From Phaeodactylum tricornutum CCAP 1055/1 (taxonomy: Eukaryota > Bacillariophyta > Bacillariophyceae > Surirellales > Neidiaceae), in contig NC_011673.1 of assembly GCF_000150955.2 (NCBI RefSeq), positions 511,394-575,393 on the forward strand: a DNA stretch of 64,000 bases, read 5' to 3'. The notes beneath the pieces were generated by a model. The model searched no databases. It was not told the origin of the DNA and saw only the letters and a program-made list of their open reading frames with translations. Position numbers and translations under genes: made by a program. The stretch's first letter is position 1. Every line of letters begins with the position of its first letter. Shown here piece by piece: positions 40,379-50,658 of this stretch.

Positions 40379-43291
40379 ATGGCCGCAAAAGACGACACGG
40401 GAATTCCACGCTTTTCTCCTTCTTCTTGGAGCATGCGCCGGCACTTTGGAGTTTCCGTAGTGTTAGCGCTGGGCTTTGGGATACTATTGTTGGTATTATC
40501 TAGTGACCCACACTCCTCGACCAGCTACACACAACACACCAACTCTCCGGTCTTTTCCTCCCGCTTGCTGCGCCTCGAGCCCACCTGGGAGCTGCAAACA
40601 CGAGACAATGTATCCTCCGTATGGAAAGCACTGGGAGTGTCCAACGAGCAAAGGGTCCTCCTGAGGGTACATTACTCGAAACACCAGCCCAAAAACAAGC
40701 GTACAGTCAGCGATGCCAGTGGTGATTGGTTTGATGATTCCACAATTCGTAGTCTTCAACAATTGACATCCGAAGACCGCATGGCAGCGGAAGCGGAAGA
40801 GCTGGCCGTTAACGTATCGTTTGAAGACATTTGTACGTAGAACGTTGAATATTCTGCAAATTGATTCCGTATTACTTTCTTACAGATGCCAGCGTTTTTC
40901 TCTCTCAGATAAAACAATTGTATTTATCACCGCCACTTGGGCTTTGGGAAATTTGAGCACCTGGCTGCATATGCCGAGCTTGGTGGGTGAAATCATGTCG
41001 GGATTTTTGCTAGGTCCGCCACTCGCTGACTTTTGTCCCTTCCCTGAGGCCATGGTTCTCATTGGGAGTTTTGGATTGATTGGGCTCATTTTGGAATCCG
41101 GTATTGATTTGGATGTCGGCCAGCTTAAAGAAACAGGGAAACGCGCCATTCTGATGGCGTTTACCGGAACGGCCCTACCACTATTAGTGGGAATGGGTCT
41201 TGGTCGGGCTGCTGGGCAAGAATTGCAATCCAGTATCGCAATTGGCGCAACGTTTTCGCCTTCCTCGCTTGGTGTCTCGGCCAATGTACTGTCGGCCGGA
41301 GAAGTTCTCAACACACCGACGGGTCAAATGATTGTCGCCAGTAGCGTTGTCGATGATGTCCTTGGGCTTATCATGTTGAGTATACTGGATGTTTTTGTCA
41401 GGGAAAACACCACGGCGTTCGATTATTGCATACCCTTCATTTCGTCGTTTGGGTATTTGATTGTACTTGGATACTCCGGGATCACTTGGATGCCGTACAT
41501 AATTGAACACAAAATTATGGCTAGATTTCCGGAGGGGTACCGCGAGTTGGTCGCCTTTTGTCTCATGTTTTTACTCCTCCTCGTATACCTTCCGCTGCTG
41601 AATTACTCCCGTGCCTCGTACCTGACTGGTACTTTTTTGGCGGGTCTGACATTTTCCCAGATAAACTCGGTCCATGCTGCTTTTGCTCAGCACGGACGAG
41701 GAATTCTCGATTGGCTGTTGCGCATATTTTTTGCAGCCACTATCGGGTTCCAAGTGCCCATTACACGCTTTCAAGACGGTTACGTCCTCAAGTGGGGCGC
41801 GAAATTTTGTAAGTCCTTGCGCCCGAGCAGCGACTTTATAGTCATTGCTATGGATTGATCCCATTCGCTCACGATTCTGTTTTTACTCAATGTAGTGGTG
41901 CCGATTTTGGCCAAAATGCCTTTAGGCCTTTACGTCCCGCGCTCCAACTGTAAAACGCTCCCGGAGGACTTTCCGTATGACCCGTATTGGCGCGATGTAT
42001 GGATTACTTCGCTGGCACTGGTCTGCCGCGGCGAATTCAACTTTATTATTGCGAGTTTTGCATTAAGTGAAGGACTTGTCAACCCTGACATCTATTCGGC
42101 GATTGTCTTTTCAGTACTATGTGCCAGCATCTTTGGACCGCTGATATTGGCACGTGTCATTGCCTACTACAATGCTAAATCACAGGCCTATCTTTCTGGA
42201 AGTCATCCCATCGAGAGAGACGGCGATACGTCTGACGGCTTCCGTCCGCTTTATCTAGCGATTCAAGCGAGAACTCCGATCCACTGGGGTTTGCAGGACA
42301 GTTTCAAGAAAGCTTTGGACGATGCTGGCCTCATCATCATTGATCATCGTTCCTGGCATACTTTGGGCCTCAACGCGATCGATATTACGGAGCTCTTTGT
42401 TCAAGACACGAGAGTCAAGGTTCGTGTTTGTGCATGCTTCGAAACTCGCAAAGCAGCAGCTGCGGCGGCTGCCAATTCCGGTGAGTCGGTTGCGATTCTT
42501 TTGCCGATTCAAAAAGGCCAAGTACCTGAGTCAGCTACCATTAACGGCTCAGCAACAAGTCAAGACACAGATGCCAAAGACTCGGAGACTAGTAGTTCGC
42601 AAATGGAAAAAGGCAAGACAGAAGACGAGATCATTCGTGCACGGTGCGATGAAATAAAACAACGTACGTAGAACGATTCTGTCGAGTATGATAAAAGATG
42701 CGTGATGATATCCTAACCCTTTCCTCCGACGTAGTTCTCTCCAATTGCCTCCTTCCACACGATACCGAGGACTATGTGATTCAGGTGTCGCAGTGGCAGA
42801 CATATACGTTCGACAATCAAGACTTGAAGGGATCGGATGATGACAAAAAGTTCTATCGATTCAACTTGCATCAGCCAACGGAATTAATAGTAGCTCCGAG
42901 CGAAGTATCTGCAGAAGATTCTCTTCCAACTGCTTCAGAAGTCGAGCCGCTGCGCCGCCCGGCATTATATCGGCGGTCGTCAACAATCACCGTAACCGAT
43001 GATCCTACACCTGCTGATGAGCCCATGCTTTCGGGTCCTGATCTGTGGGAATCAGATGAAATTTCTCACGCAATGACTCGCGACGGCTATGTCATGTCTC
43101 CGGTTCCCGGCGGTATTCACCGTTCGGTGACCGCAGGTCTAGTTGGAGAAGCTGAGCACGGACATCATCCGGAACCGTATCACCGTCGTCGCATAACTTT
43201 CGACGCAGCCCTGTTGACAACTCATGGGGACGAGCTTGAAACAAGCATGATCAAAGAGCGTCTGCATGGATATGTACGACCGCATTTGTAG
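40379..43291 (+). CDS. CPA2-type cation/proton antiporter (four exons)
   Basis: Exons 40379-40832, 40909-41808, 41896-42663 and 42735-43291 join in frame with GT-AG introns of 76, 87 and 71 nt to give 892 residues. After one N-terminal hydrophobic segment (FGVSVVLALGFGILLLVLSS) and a 100-residue loop comes the Na+/H+ exchanger fold: MPSLVGEIMSGFLLGPPLAD, ESGIDLDVGQLKETGKRAIL, and ASSVVDDVLGLIMLSILDVF, where the paired Asp residues are the CPA2 ion site. The C-terminal 320 residues are soluble, with an Ala-rich helix and acidic or Ser-rich parts; no clear TrkA-N domain is seen. It would exchange K+ or Na+ for H+ across an internal or plasma membrane. The ATG at 40379 has an ideal CAACCATGG context. 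Confidence 0.85.
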
Positions 43292-43716
43292 CTTTTGTGG
43301 TCATACACGCGTCTTCTTAGCCCTGTCATCTCGAGATACATTTTTGAATAGTATGTAGATTATAGTTTTTGTACTTGACAGAGAGTTATGCTTACCTGAA
43401 GGTTCGTTTTCTCGTCTTTGATCTCTCTTGGGAGTGGTTAGTTGCATTAGCAAAAACACTCACAATACTGTTAGAAGGTAGTAATCTTCACCCTCGCTCA
43501 TCCCAATTTGTGAAGTTTCTTTCATTTGCATTAATTGTTAGAATTGTTGCGCCAAAAATCCCGGCTTCTTGAAAGGTAACAGATGTTGACCGTTACAATC
43601 GTCCACGTTTGACATAGATTTCTTTGAATTTGTATGACGGTGAAAAAGAACTGCTCTCTTTAACAGTAAAGCTTTAGAAATCGACAGTGAGTCCTGGCAC
43701 ACCTTAAAAAGCACCG

Positions 43717-43724
43717 TGACGTCA
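43717..43724. promoter_or_regulatory. CRE-like palindrome TGACGTCA
   Basis: Second non-coding TGACGTCA of the window. A CGACAGTGAGT lies 35 bases to its left. No gene start is close, so the role is uncertain. Confidence 0.25.
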
Positions 43725-44199
43725 ACAACTAGAATCAACTGTAGACGGGGCTGAAAATTGGCTAATGAAAGTAGGCTCGCGAGCATTCGCAGTCAAAATT
43801 GCTAAATAGACGAGTGTTTGATGTCCTTTTTCTAAACGAACTTTTGACTGTTTGCGATTCAAAAAGATGGCTTGTCATGCCGGCAAGGTTGATCGACAAA
43901 AACTGAACAGCTTTGGGGAAGCAGTTCAATTGTTTTGACTCTCATTTCGACGATGCGTAGGATACTGTGACCCTGTGCAAACGATGACAACAACTTTGGG
44001 TGGTGGTGGGTCAGGAAGATGCATGGCAATGGCAGTGACGGTTGGAGAGCGAGACGCTTACAACAACAACGGCAACCGAACGAGGAAACGACAGGAAGCA
44101 GGTGACCGTTCCAGGAACCAACGGTTCGAGCTCAACAACAACTCAAGGTAGTGCGCCACAGGCATTGGTATACTCTCTTCTGAGTCGGCGCAAAATGCG

Positions 44200-44520
44200 T
44201 CAAAAGAGCGTCGACCACGGAAGGATTGCGGAGAGCAATATGTGGGTTTCGCTCTCCAGTATGTGACCCTTGTAATTTAGACGCAAACCCTTCAAAGGAA
44301 TTGTCTCACTGGGACAAGCGGCAATGTCAGTCTTGACATCTCGCACCGTGGGATTGCGATCGTTACTAGTGACGGTAACGTCAAAGCGATCGCCGTTTAA
44401 CGTGATGTGTTTGCAAGGGAACAGCCCTAGAACATCAAGCAGACATTGTATTGCTGTTTTTTCTTTTGAAGAACTTCTTTGATGATGATAAAAGTGCAAT
44501 TGGTGAATATGTTTTTGCAA
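44200..44520 (-). CDS. Ubiquitin-like domain segment (partial gene or relic)
   Basis: An open stretch of about 106 codons without an ATG at its head. Its middle resembles a ubiquitin fold: HITLNGDRFDVTVTS (strands 1-2), TVRDVKTDIAA (helix 1; compare TVxDLKxxI) and LKGLRLNYKGHILESETHI (compare QRLIYKGKxLxDxxTL). The order and spacing fit ubiquitin-like domains such as those in BAG proteins. The end of the fold and the start codon are missing, so it is either an exon of an unmodelled spliced gene or a decayed copy. I could not find convincing flanking exons. Confidence 0.4.
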   Translation of the reverse strand: MQKHIHQLHFYHHQRSSSKEKTAIQCLLDVLGLFPCKHITLNGDRFDVTVTSNDRNPTVRDVKTDIAACPSETIPLKGLRLNYKGHILESETHILLSAILPWSTLF

Positions 44521-44657
44521 TCCTTTGCAGGGTTGCTAGATGTGGAGGCTCAGTGGCTTGACCTAGATCCTTGGCATCGAATATCCATAAAATAAGCTTC
44601 ACAACTTATGCAAACTGACTAGTCTGTTAGTCAAATTAGATAACACAAAAATTTACA

Positions 44658-45012
44658 TTAACTGTAAAGCGATTCCCAAGAAAATTCGATGGACCATGCT
44701 GAGCGTCTTATCTACATACAGTTACTACTCTTGAGAAGTGATTTTGTGCTGTGGGTGCTCTATCTGCTCTGCCATCAAAATGCCCATGAAGAACCTCATG
44801 TAAAGTGTGGCGTTTTGTATTTACAGTTAATGTAAGCCAGACTGCAAACGAGTCGGGTCTGTCTGAGTCCTGTATCCGTCGTCACGCAGCTTTTTCAGGT
44901 GTCCCATCTTACAGTTAATCGTTCGTCACCCCCGTTCGCTGAGAGCGAGAAGGAATCAAAATCCAATCTTTCTTGTTCGACTGCGATGACAAATGTTCCC
45001 TATTAACTGTAA
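44658..45012. promoter_or_regulatory. Cluster of four TTAACTGTAA motifs
   Basis: Exact 10-mers at 44658-44667 and 45003-45012 (forward) and 44821-44830 and 44909-44918 (inverted, TTACAGTTAA). The last ends 80 bases before the LRR gene's ATG. Such density by chance is improbable; a MYB-like site (core AACTG) is one possible reading. Confidence 0.45.
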
Positions 45013-45092
45013 GCGAACAAGCAACAGATAAAATGAATAGCCAGAAGGAGGCATGCGAGACCGTAGTTCAGTAATCTTGTCTAAGGGGCCTC

Positions 45093-45878
45093 ATGATGTT
45101 AAAAGAGGCGAAAGTATTGACTTTAGGAGAATCCACTAATCCAAAAGCACGGACAACTTGGCCCTCTTTTCGTGTACACTTTGACGACGACGGATACGTC
45201 ACGTATCTTAACCTCGGATCTTTTCGCTTGCGCAAGGGAATTGTGGGTCTCGATGCATTTCGGATGTTTTCGAAACTCTCGACTCTGAGCCTTGCAGGTA
45301 CCGACTCTCCACTCTCTGACCTCAAAGTAATTTTGGATTTGATTACCTCAACGATCGAGTGCCTCTATCTCGGTGGAAACGGATACCAGACTCCGGTAAC
45401 GCACGTATTAGCCCCATGGATCGTCTCAGCTGCGCAGCTTGTCAAGTTGGACCTTCGCTATAACGACATGGATAGCAGTGGGTTGTCAAGTCTTTGCGAT
45501 GGCCTTGTAGGTTCCAATGTCAAGTCTCTTTACCTCGAAGGAAATCGAATTAGCGACCTAGCGGCACTTGGAAAAGTCCTTGAGTGCAATTCGTGCAGAA
45601 TCCAAGAGCTGTACCTTGGATCCAACCGGGTACATGCATTGGGTGCCAAGCAACTAGCATCGTGTTTGATAACAAACAGGAGTTTGAGAAAGCTTTACCT
45701 AGAGAGTAACAACATCGGGACCGAAGGAGCGCTCGCATTTGTCATAGTGTTACAGAAAGTAGCTGGAGAAGTTGCGCTGGAAAATCTATTTGTCGACAAC
45801 AACAACATCGACAGAGAGGCATTGAAACAATTGGCCAAGGCTTTAAATGAATGTACAAACATCAGAGATCTTCCATAG
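45093..45878 (+). CDS. Leucine-rich repeat protein (RI-like repeats)
   Basis: 261 residues with about six LRRs of the ribonuclease-inhibitor or NLR type. Repeat units include TIECLYLGGNGYQT, LVKLDLRYNDMDSSGLSSL, VKSLYLEGNRISDLAALGKV, IQELYLGSNRVHALGAKQLA, LRKLYLESNNIGTEGALAF and LENLFVDNNNIDREALKQLA. No signal peptide, membrane segment, kinase or NB-ARC domain is attached, so it is probably a cytosolic or nuclear binding protein. It is short for its class but has a complete last repeat and a stop. Its upstream region holds the TTAACTGTAA cluster. Confidence 0.8.
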   Translation: MMLKEAKVLTLGESTNPKARTTWPSFRVHFDDDGYVTYLNLGSFRLRKGIVGLDAFRMFSKLSTLSLAGTDSPLSDLKVILDLITSTIECLYLGGNGYQTPVTHVLAPWIVSAAQLVKLDLRYNDMDSSGLSSLCDGLVGSNVKSLYLEGNRISDLAALGKVLECNSCRIQELYLGSNRVHALGAKQLASCLITNRSLRKLYLESNNIGTEGALAFVIVLQKVAGEVALENLFVDNNNIDREALKQLAKALNECTNIRDLP

Positions 45879-46371
45879 GAGTAACTAGTTCGCGTCGCTC
45901 CCCTATAATCTTAGTCGTGCAACTTTTTCCGCAAGATGTCGACTGTGAAGGAAAATCGAGAAAGATGGACGAGTGAATACGTGCATAGTCTTGGCAAAGA
46001 AAGAGTTGACATTTATTTTTAACCCTGTAACTGCGAAGATTGTTTGGCCTCCATTTCGTAATCACTGAATTTTACAAGTGATATACGCAGAGCCTTGACT
46101 AAGCTATGTTTCACGATTCAGAAATGTCCGTGATGTTCAAAATGACTTTTCGTTATCGTCAGGGTCTAAATCGTGATCCTTGCAATAGACACATAATATC
46201 AAGGCTGTCCCGAGAGCCTTTCCTCTGTCTAAATGCGTGGTGTTCCTTTTTTTATTATTACCGGCTGTTTGGGATTGATCTTGGCATCTTTTCACATAGC
46301 GCTCGCTTTCGTATCGAACAGAAACAAACATTCAAGTTCCATCGTTACGCTACGAAGGATGCCCAACGACA
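45879..46371. other. Intergenic region, LRR to Cys-rich gene
   Basis: 493 bases. An 89-codon frame ends at the next gene's start codon but has no recognisable content; it is probably leader sequence. Confidence 0.35.
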
Positions 46372-47091
46372 ATGAGCAATCCTTCTAATAGGGATTCCTC
46401 TTGGTTTGATAGAGACAACGACGAGGAGGTTTCGATTTATCCTTCCGTCGTGGAGGTGGAATCTATTTATATTCCTAGCTGTGACGAAGTTTTTGCACGA
46501 GTTTCATCCTTTACTAACTGTAAGGCGGGAATCTTCGACGCCCACAGCGAAGATTTGAACCAATTAAGACGAACCTCGTCATCCAAAGTCTTCCTTGGAG
46601 ATAGCGTTATCTGCAAGGGAGGGCAAGCAAAGCCGCCTCCGTCGTTTTCTGTGCAAAGCTCCGAGTCTGCTACGAGAAAACCGGGTTCAGTGGCTGTAAG
46701 TGGAAGCGGCTCAGAATTAGAAAGACAGTCAAGCTACCGTAAAGCTGGCCAGCGACATCAGTCCATCCAAGAAGTCGAAATTAGTCCAGGTGTATTCTTG
46801 CCTCTACATGGATCAGAAGAGACTATTCAAGAAATGGAGAGCGGTAGCCTGATTACGGCAATTTGTTTTTGCTGCGCTCAAAGATTGAGCTGTGTTTCCT
46901 TAGCTAGCTATGTTTTGTGTCCTTGTTGCCGTGTGATCTCGCCGCTGGAAAGCAGTAACAGTGGTGGCGTTGGTCTTGGACTTTTTGATAAGAATATTGA
47001 ATGTTGCGGTGGGTCACAAGTTGTTCCTGAAGTATCTGACAGCGCTCACGGTCGAGTCGAAGACTATGCTTGTAATGCATACGTGCACTAA
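46372..47091 (+). CDS. Diatom-type protein with Cys-rich C-terminal module
   Basis: 239 residues. The first 130 are acidic or Ser-rich and look disordered. A compact module follows at about 133-195: VEISPGVFLPLHGSEETIQE, then AICFCCAQRLSCVSLASYVL and CPCCRVISPL. The paired cysteines (CxCC ... LxC ... CPCCR) suggest a small zinc-binding fold. I recall similar 'PGVxLPLxGSxET' modules in other diatom proteins but know no function. A decayed second copy of this module lies at about 49335-49556, so the gene belongs to a locally duplicated family. The ATG at 46372 was chosen as the first in frame after a stop. Confidence 0.62.
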   Translation: MSNPSNRDSSWFDRDNDEEVSIYPSVVEVESIYIPSCDEVFARVSSFTNCKAGIFDAHSEDLNQLRRTSSSKVFLGDSVICKGGQAKPPPSFSVQSSESATRKPGSVAVSGSGSELERQSSYRKAGQRHQSIQEVEISPGVFLPLHGSEETIQEMESGSLITAICFCCAQRLSCVSLASYVLCPCCRVISPLESSNSGGVGLGLFDKNIECCGGSQVVPEVSDSAHGRVEDYACNAYVH

Positions 47092-47693
47092 TATTCTAGT
47101 TGCATTGGGAAAATCAACGAGGTTTACGACCTCTCTATGGATTTTTTTGATGACATGGTTATGGAGAGCTCATGTCCACTGTCATAATATTTAAGGGGAC
47201 GCCATAGTTTGTTGGCGCCTTTTTCTTCTAGACGATTTTTCTCTGCTCCGGGAGTCTTTACCATGAAGTGTACAGCAATTGTCTGCTTTTACCATCTTTG
47301 TCAACCAAGGTAGGGTTAAATTTTTAAGTCCACATTCTAAATTCATAGTAGAAGGACAAGCTCCCCTGTGATTGAAGATACGATGGTCCTCAGCTTTATC
47401 TCCCCCCTCGACCTTGGTGTCCATAAGAAAGAAGACATTGCAACTGATACTGACTTACCTTGCATCACTATGGCTTTTTGGATGAAGAGCTGATACGTTT
47501 GTTCCATACCAGAAAGGTCCGAACGACGTCAATATCAAGCGCTTCATCTGACTATTTTCATCGATGCGAGCATTCGATACTTCATAAAAACCCGGGAAAA
47601 ATTAATTCTGATCGAATAAAATATCAACTAACGTTATAGTGCTTATGAACAAGTAATCTTGGCCTTTCGTTCTGTAGCGCATTTTACAGATAA
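47092..47693. other. Gene-free convergent stretch
   Basis: 602 bases between convergent genes; a 77-codon reverse frame lacks recognisable content. Nothing else is seen. Confidence 0.35.
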
Positions 47694-48212
47694 TCATTCC
47701 ACCACGTTTACTGATATTTCAAGATTGTTGGTTACAACGAGGCGGAATAGCGCACGTCGGCACCTGTGAGAAATGCGACCGCTGGAAACAAGCTGCATAA
47801 AAGCTTTGGCGATGCCCGACTCTTCATCGAACATGAGATCTTGAACCAGTGAGGTAACGGCAATATCACGACGTTCAGCGGCTTCGGCAAGGCCCCGTCC
47901 TCCCCCGGGGCAAAACCACAAGCACATAGCAGGAGGCGCCTCCCAACAATTACAAAGATTGCCACTGCCTCGCTGTAAATCACGGGTTTCACGCAACATT
48001 CTGTTATTGTTCCCTGTAATGTAAGATTCTGGAACGGGAATGTTGTGCATCTCAAGCACCTGGTCGATGGCTGCTTCAATCAAGATGTTCATTTCGTCCT
48101 CGTCACTGTCGCAAACGTTTTTGTTTTCGTTCTTTCCCAAAAGCCTGATCTGTACTTCTTGTGCCTGGGCGGCAACAAAGAAACAAAGAATGGCGAGGAG
48201 AAAAATCTTCAT
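47694..48212 (-). CDS. Small secreted Cys-containing protein of unknown function
   Basis: 172 residues with a textbook signal peptide, MKIFLLAILCFFVAAQAQ, likely cut after Ala-Gln-Ala. The mature part starts acidic (NVCDSDEDEMN), has a possible basic processing site (NRMLRETRDLQRG), then a Cys cluster NLCNCWEAPPAMCLWFCPGG, a helical region and a final basic CRR. The even spread of about seven cysteines points to disulfide bonds outside the cell. The ATG was set at 48210-48212 by the signal peptide; the frame is open further upstream. I recognise no family. Confidence 0.62.
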   Translation of the reverse strand: MKIFLLAILCFFVAAQAQEVQIRLLGKNENKNVCDSDEDEMNILIEAAIDQVLEMHNIPVPESYITGNNNRMLRETRDLQRGSGNLCNCWEAPPAMCLWFCPGGGRGLAEAAERRDIAVTSLVQDLMFDEESGIAKAFMQLVSSGRISHRCRRALFRLVVTNNLEISVNVVE

Positions 48213-50658
48213 GATGTATAATTTGGGAGCCGATTGTTCTCGAGAATGGTTGAAAAATGGTATTTTCGTGGGTTGGTTGGAAATTGTGTGCTCTCCGCCT
48301 GGATTGCAAAATGGATTGAAAACGAAGGTTTTGGCGACATAATTATAGTAATTTGACGCTACCAAGAATCACGTGAGACGAGATACACTCGACACAAGCG
48401 TTCAGAAATGACTATGTGATACTTAGATGACCATGACCGTTCATTGAGTCACTCGACCATCCAGAATTGATTGCTCTAGTAGATCATCGTGACCTACTTA
48501 TTGATTTGGATTACAGCCACAGAAAATCTTATTCACGTATTGACGATATGCATACCCACTACTCTTTCTACGCCCAAATGAACCAGATTATGCATCCTCG
48601 GTTCTTTTCTGACAATAATGTGAGCAAAGAAAATAAAAAAACGAGCATCACAATCACGAGGGCGATTCAAATTCTCTCTCCCTTCACTTATTTTGACTGC
48701 TATATATTTGTATCATGGTACATTGCCCGATACTATCAATTCATGTCCATTTCTCGGCTGCGATGAGGCCAGAAGGAGCTACTCCAGCCAAAATGAGCAA
48801 CATGGCTGACTCTGCTACCCAATGTTAGTCTTTTGAAGTTTCACTACTTAGGTAGCAATATATATATGCTGACCATATTCTGGAGCCTCTTTTGGGCCCT
48901 ACCACACTACGTCAGCTAGATTTTGTGCTCTCCGCTTCTAACGAATCTATATATTTCTCGTTCACGAACTGACCATCTCTTCTGAAGGACGGATCAGTTT
49001 TGACACCGCATTCCCGAAGAATGACCAATGTACTTCTCCGATTTGTTCTTTTATTGCAACCCCTCGTAAACCTTCTTGGTTTCCTCCCTAGGGTCATCCT
49101 TGAGAGGCTTCCATAGCGCCTCGAAGTATCCTCTATGTGCGCCACCATCACAATCGTCAGCAGAGTAGTTCTGGCGCTCTATAATTCTGTCTGTGTAAGC
49201 TGTCCTTTTGAATACGACAGCTATGAGCTAGTAATCAGTTAAGGCCACGCTACCAAGCCTGGTTCCGTTTCATTTCCCCCATAGACAGCACACTTTGTGT
49301 TACCGGGCCAATATTTAACTGCAAAGCCCTACGGCGAAGAAAGACAAAGAAAAGAATGCTGCCAACGACCGAAAGAATGTCGAAATTAGTCCAGGCGTAT
49401 TTTAACCATTGCATGGCAGTACGGAAACGTACGCCACTCTACAACGCCGAGAGCTGACATCGTCAATCTGCCTTTCGTGCTCTGTATGTGTCTACCAAAT
49501 TGTCAAGCAATTGCTGTTTGTGTCTCAGCTGCCAATTTATAACGCCAATAGAGGAAGGGAGGAGGATGCCTGTTAGCGGAAGCCAACCTGGTCTGGGAAT
49601 TGGGTTGTTGAAAAGTACATTATTGAGCTAAGGATGTGTGCACCAAGCATTGCACAGACAACTGGGTCCACACAATTTTTAGCTTTTTGTACTTAAGCAT
49701 AAAACCTTTTTCTACTATCTCAGCCACCGAGTCTGGATTTCGTTTCACTTCAATGGACGTCATTGCAATGCTAATGTGCGGGAAAGAACGCAAATGTTGG
49801 TACACCCTCCGGATTTCGCGTCAAGCATCCGCCATTTTTCATTCCCAACATACCACGACCGCCAATTTCGCTCTTGTGATAAGTTGTTTGTTTCTGTGGA
49901 GATATCTCCACAACCAATTCTTTGCAGCATTCTCTATGGTTGCAGGAAGCACGACTTACAATTTCAGTGAAGATCCAGCACAAAAGCCCAAGTAAAGAAG
50001 AATGCCGTTGTCAGTAATGAACGATACCGCATCGTTAATGCGATAATGAGGATCTGTTTCAACCCAACTGACTGTGAATCTGTGTCAAGGTATAAGTTAG
50101 TATGCTTAATATACCTTGAATGTGATTTGGAGATAGCGCTCCATGGTTCAATTCCATGGCACGTTAATTTGGACAAATCTGAACATCTTTGTCCCGTGGT
50201 TGTTTTCATTCACTGTGACTTCGAATCCCAGAGGACCAAGACATCCGTCGCACTCGCTGTCAATCTATCGTCAGACAATTTCAAATCACACATATTATTC
50301 GAATCGCACGTCGAATTTTATTCCTTAAATTTGTAAATTACGAATATTGAATGATTATCGGAGATATGACTCCGGATAGATATGTGACTATTTGTATAGG
50401 CAGCCAGAACGCGACAGCTAACACAAAAGGAACCGCTCGTATCCATGAAGGACCGGGGGCTATCTCCGCCATCTCTGTCACCTGGCACTTTTTCTAGCGG
50501 GGCCACACCACACATGAATTCACAGTCGATGCGCGAGAATTCACGAGTGCAATCCCTGATTGCCTCTTCTTCCCCTGCGTTTCCGTTGCTTGACTCTCTT
50601 CCATCGGCCCGTTTCTGTTTCAAGCGAGACTGGCAGTGCTAAGTGGGAAAAGCAGATC
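48213..50658. other. Gene-poor 2.4 kb, secreted-protein gene to TLDc gene
   Basis: Besides the decayed Cys-rich module, only short frames (60-120 codons) on both strands, none with a recognisable domain. The right end holds the TLDc gene's promoter and leader, with ACTGTGA motifs near 50070 and 50215. Confidence 0.4.
49335..49556 (+). pseudogene. Decayed copy of the Cys-rich diatom module
   Basis: Matches the module of the gene at 46372. A 17-base run (GTCGAAATTAGTCCAGG) at 49379-49395 is identical to 46774-46790. Translation gives VEISPGVF, a stop, then PLHGS and ET, then SSICLSCS; after a frame change near 49490 it reads CCLCLSCQFITPI, matching YVLCPCCRVISPL. One stop and one or more frameshifts make it a host-gene relic. 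Confidence 0.65.

Larger units (their letters stand above)
43292..45092. other. Gene-poor 1.8 kb between CPA2 and LRR genes
   Basis: Apart from the ubiquitin-like segment and the motifs listed separately, I see no gene. The right 440 bases hold four copies of TTAACTGTAA and probably the LRR gene's promoter. Confidence 0.45.

Noticed and set aside
48912-49151. Reverse basic frame of 79 codons considered as a transposase fragment
   Set aside because: No catalytic residues or terminal repeats could be identified.
50215-50235. TTCGAATCC resembling a tRNA T-loop
   Set aside because: No matching D-arm, anticodon stem or acceptor stem around it.
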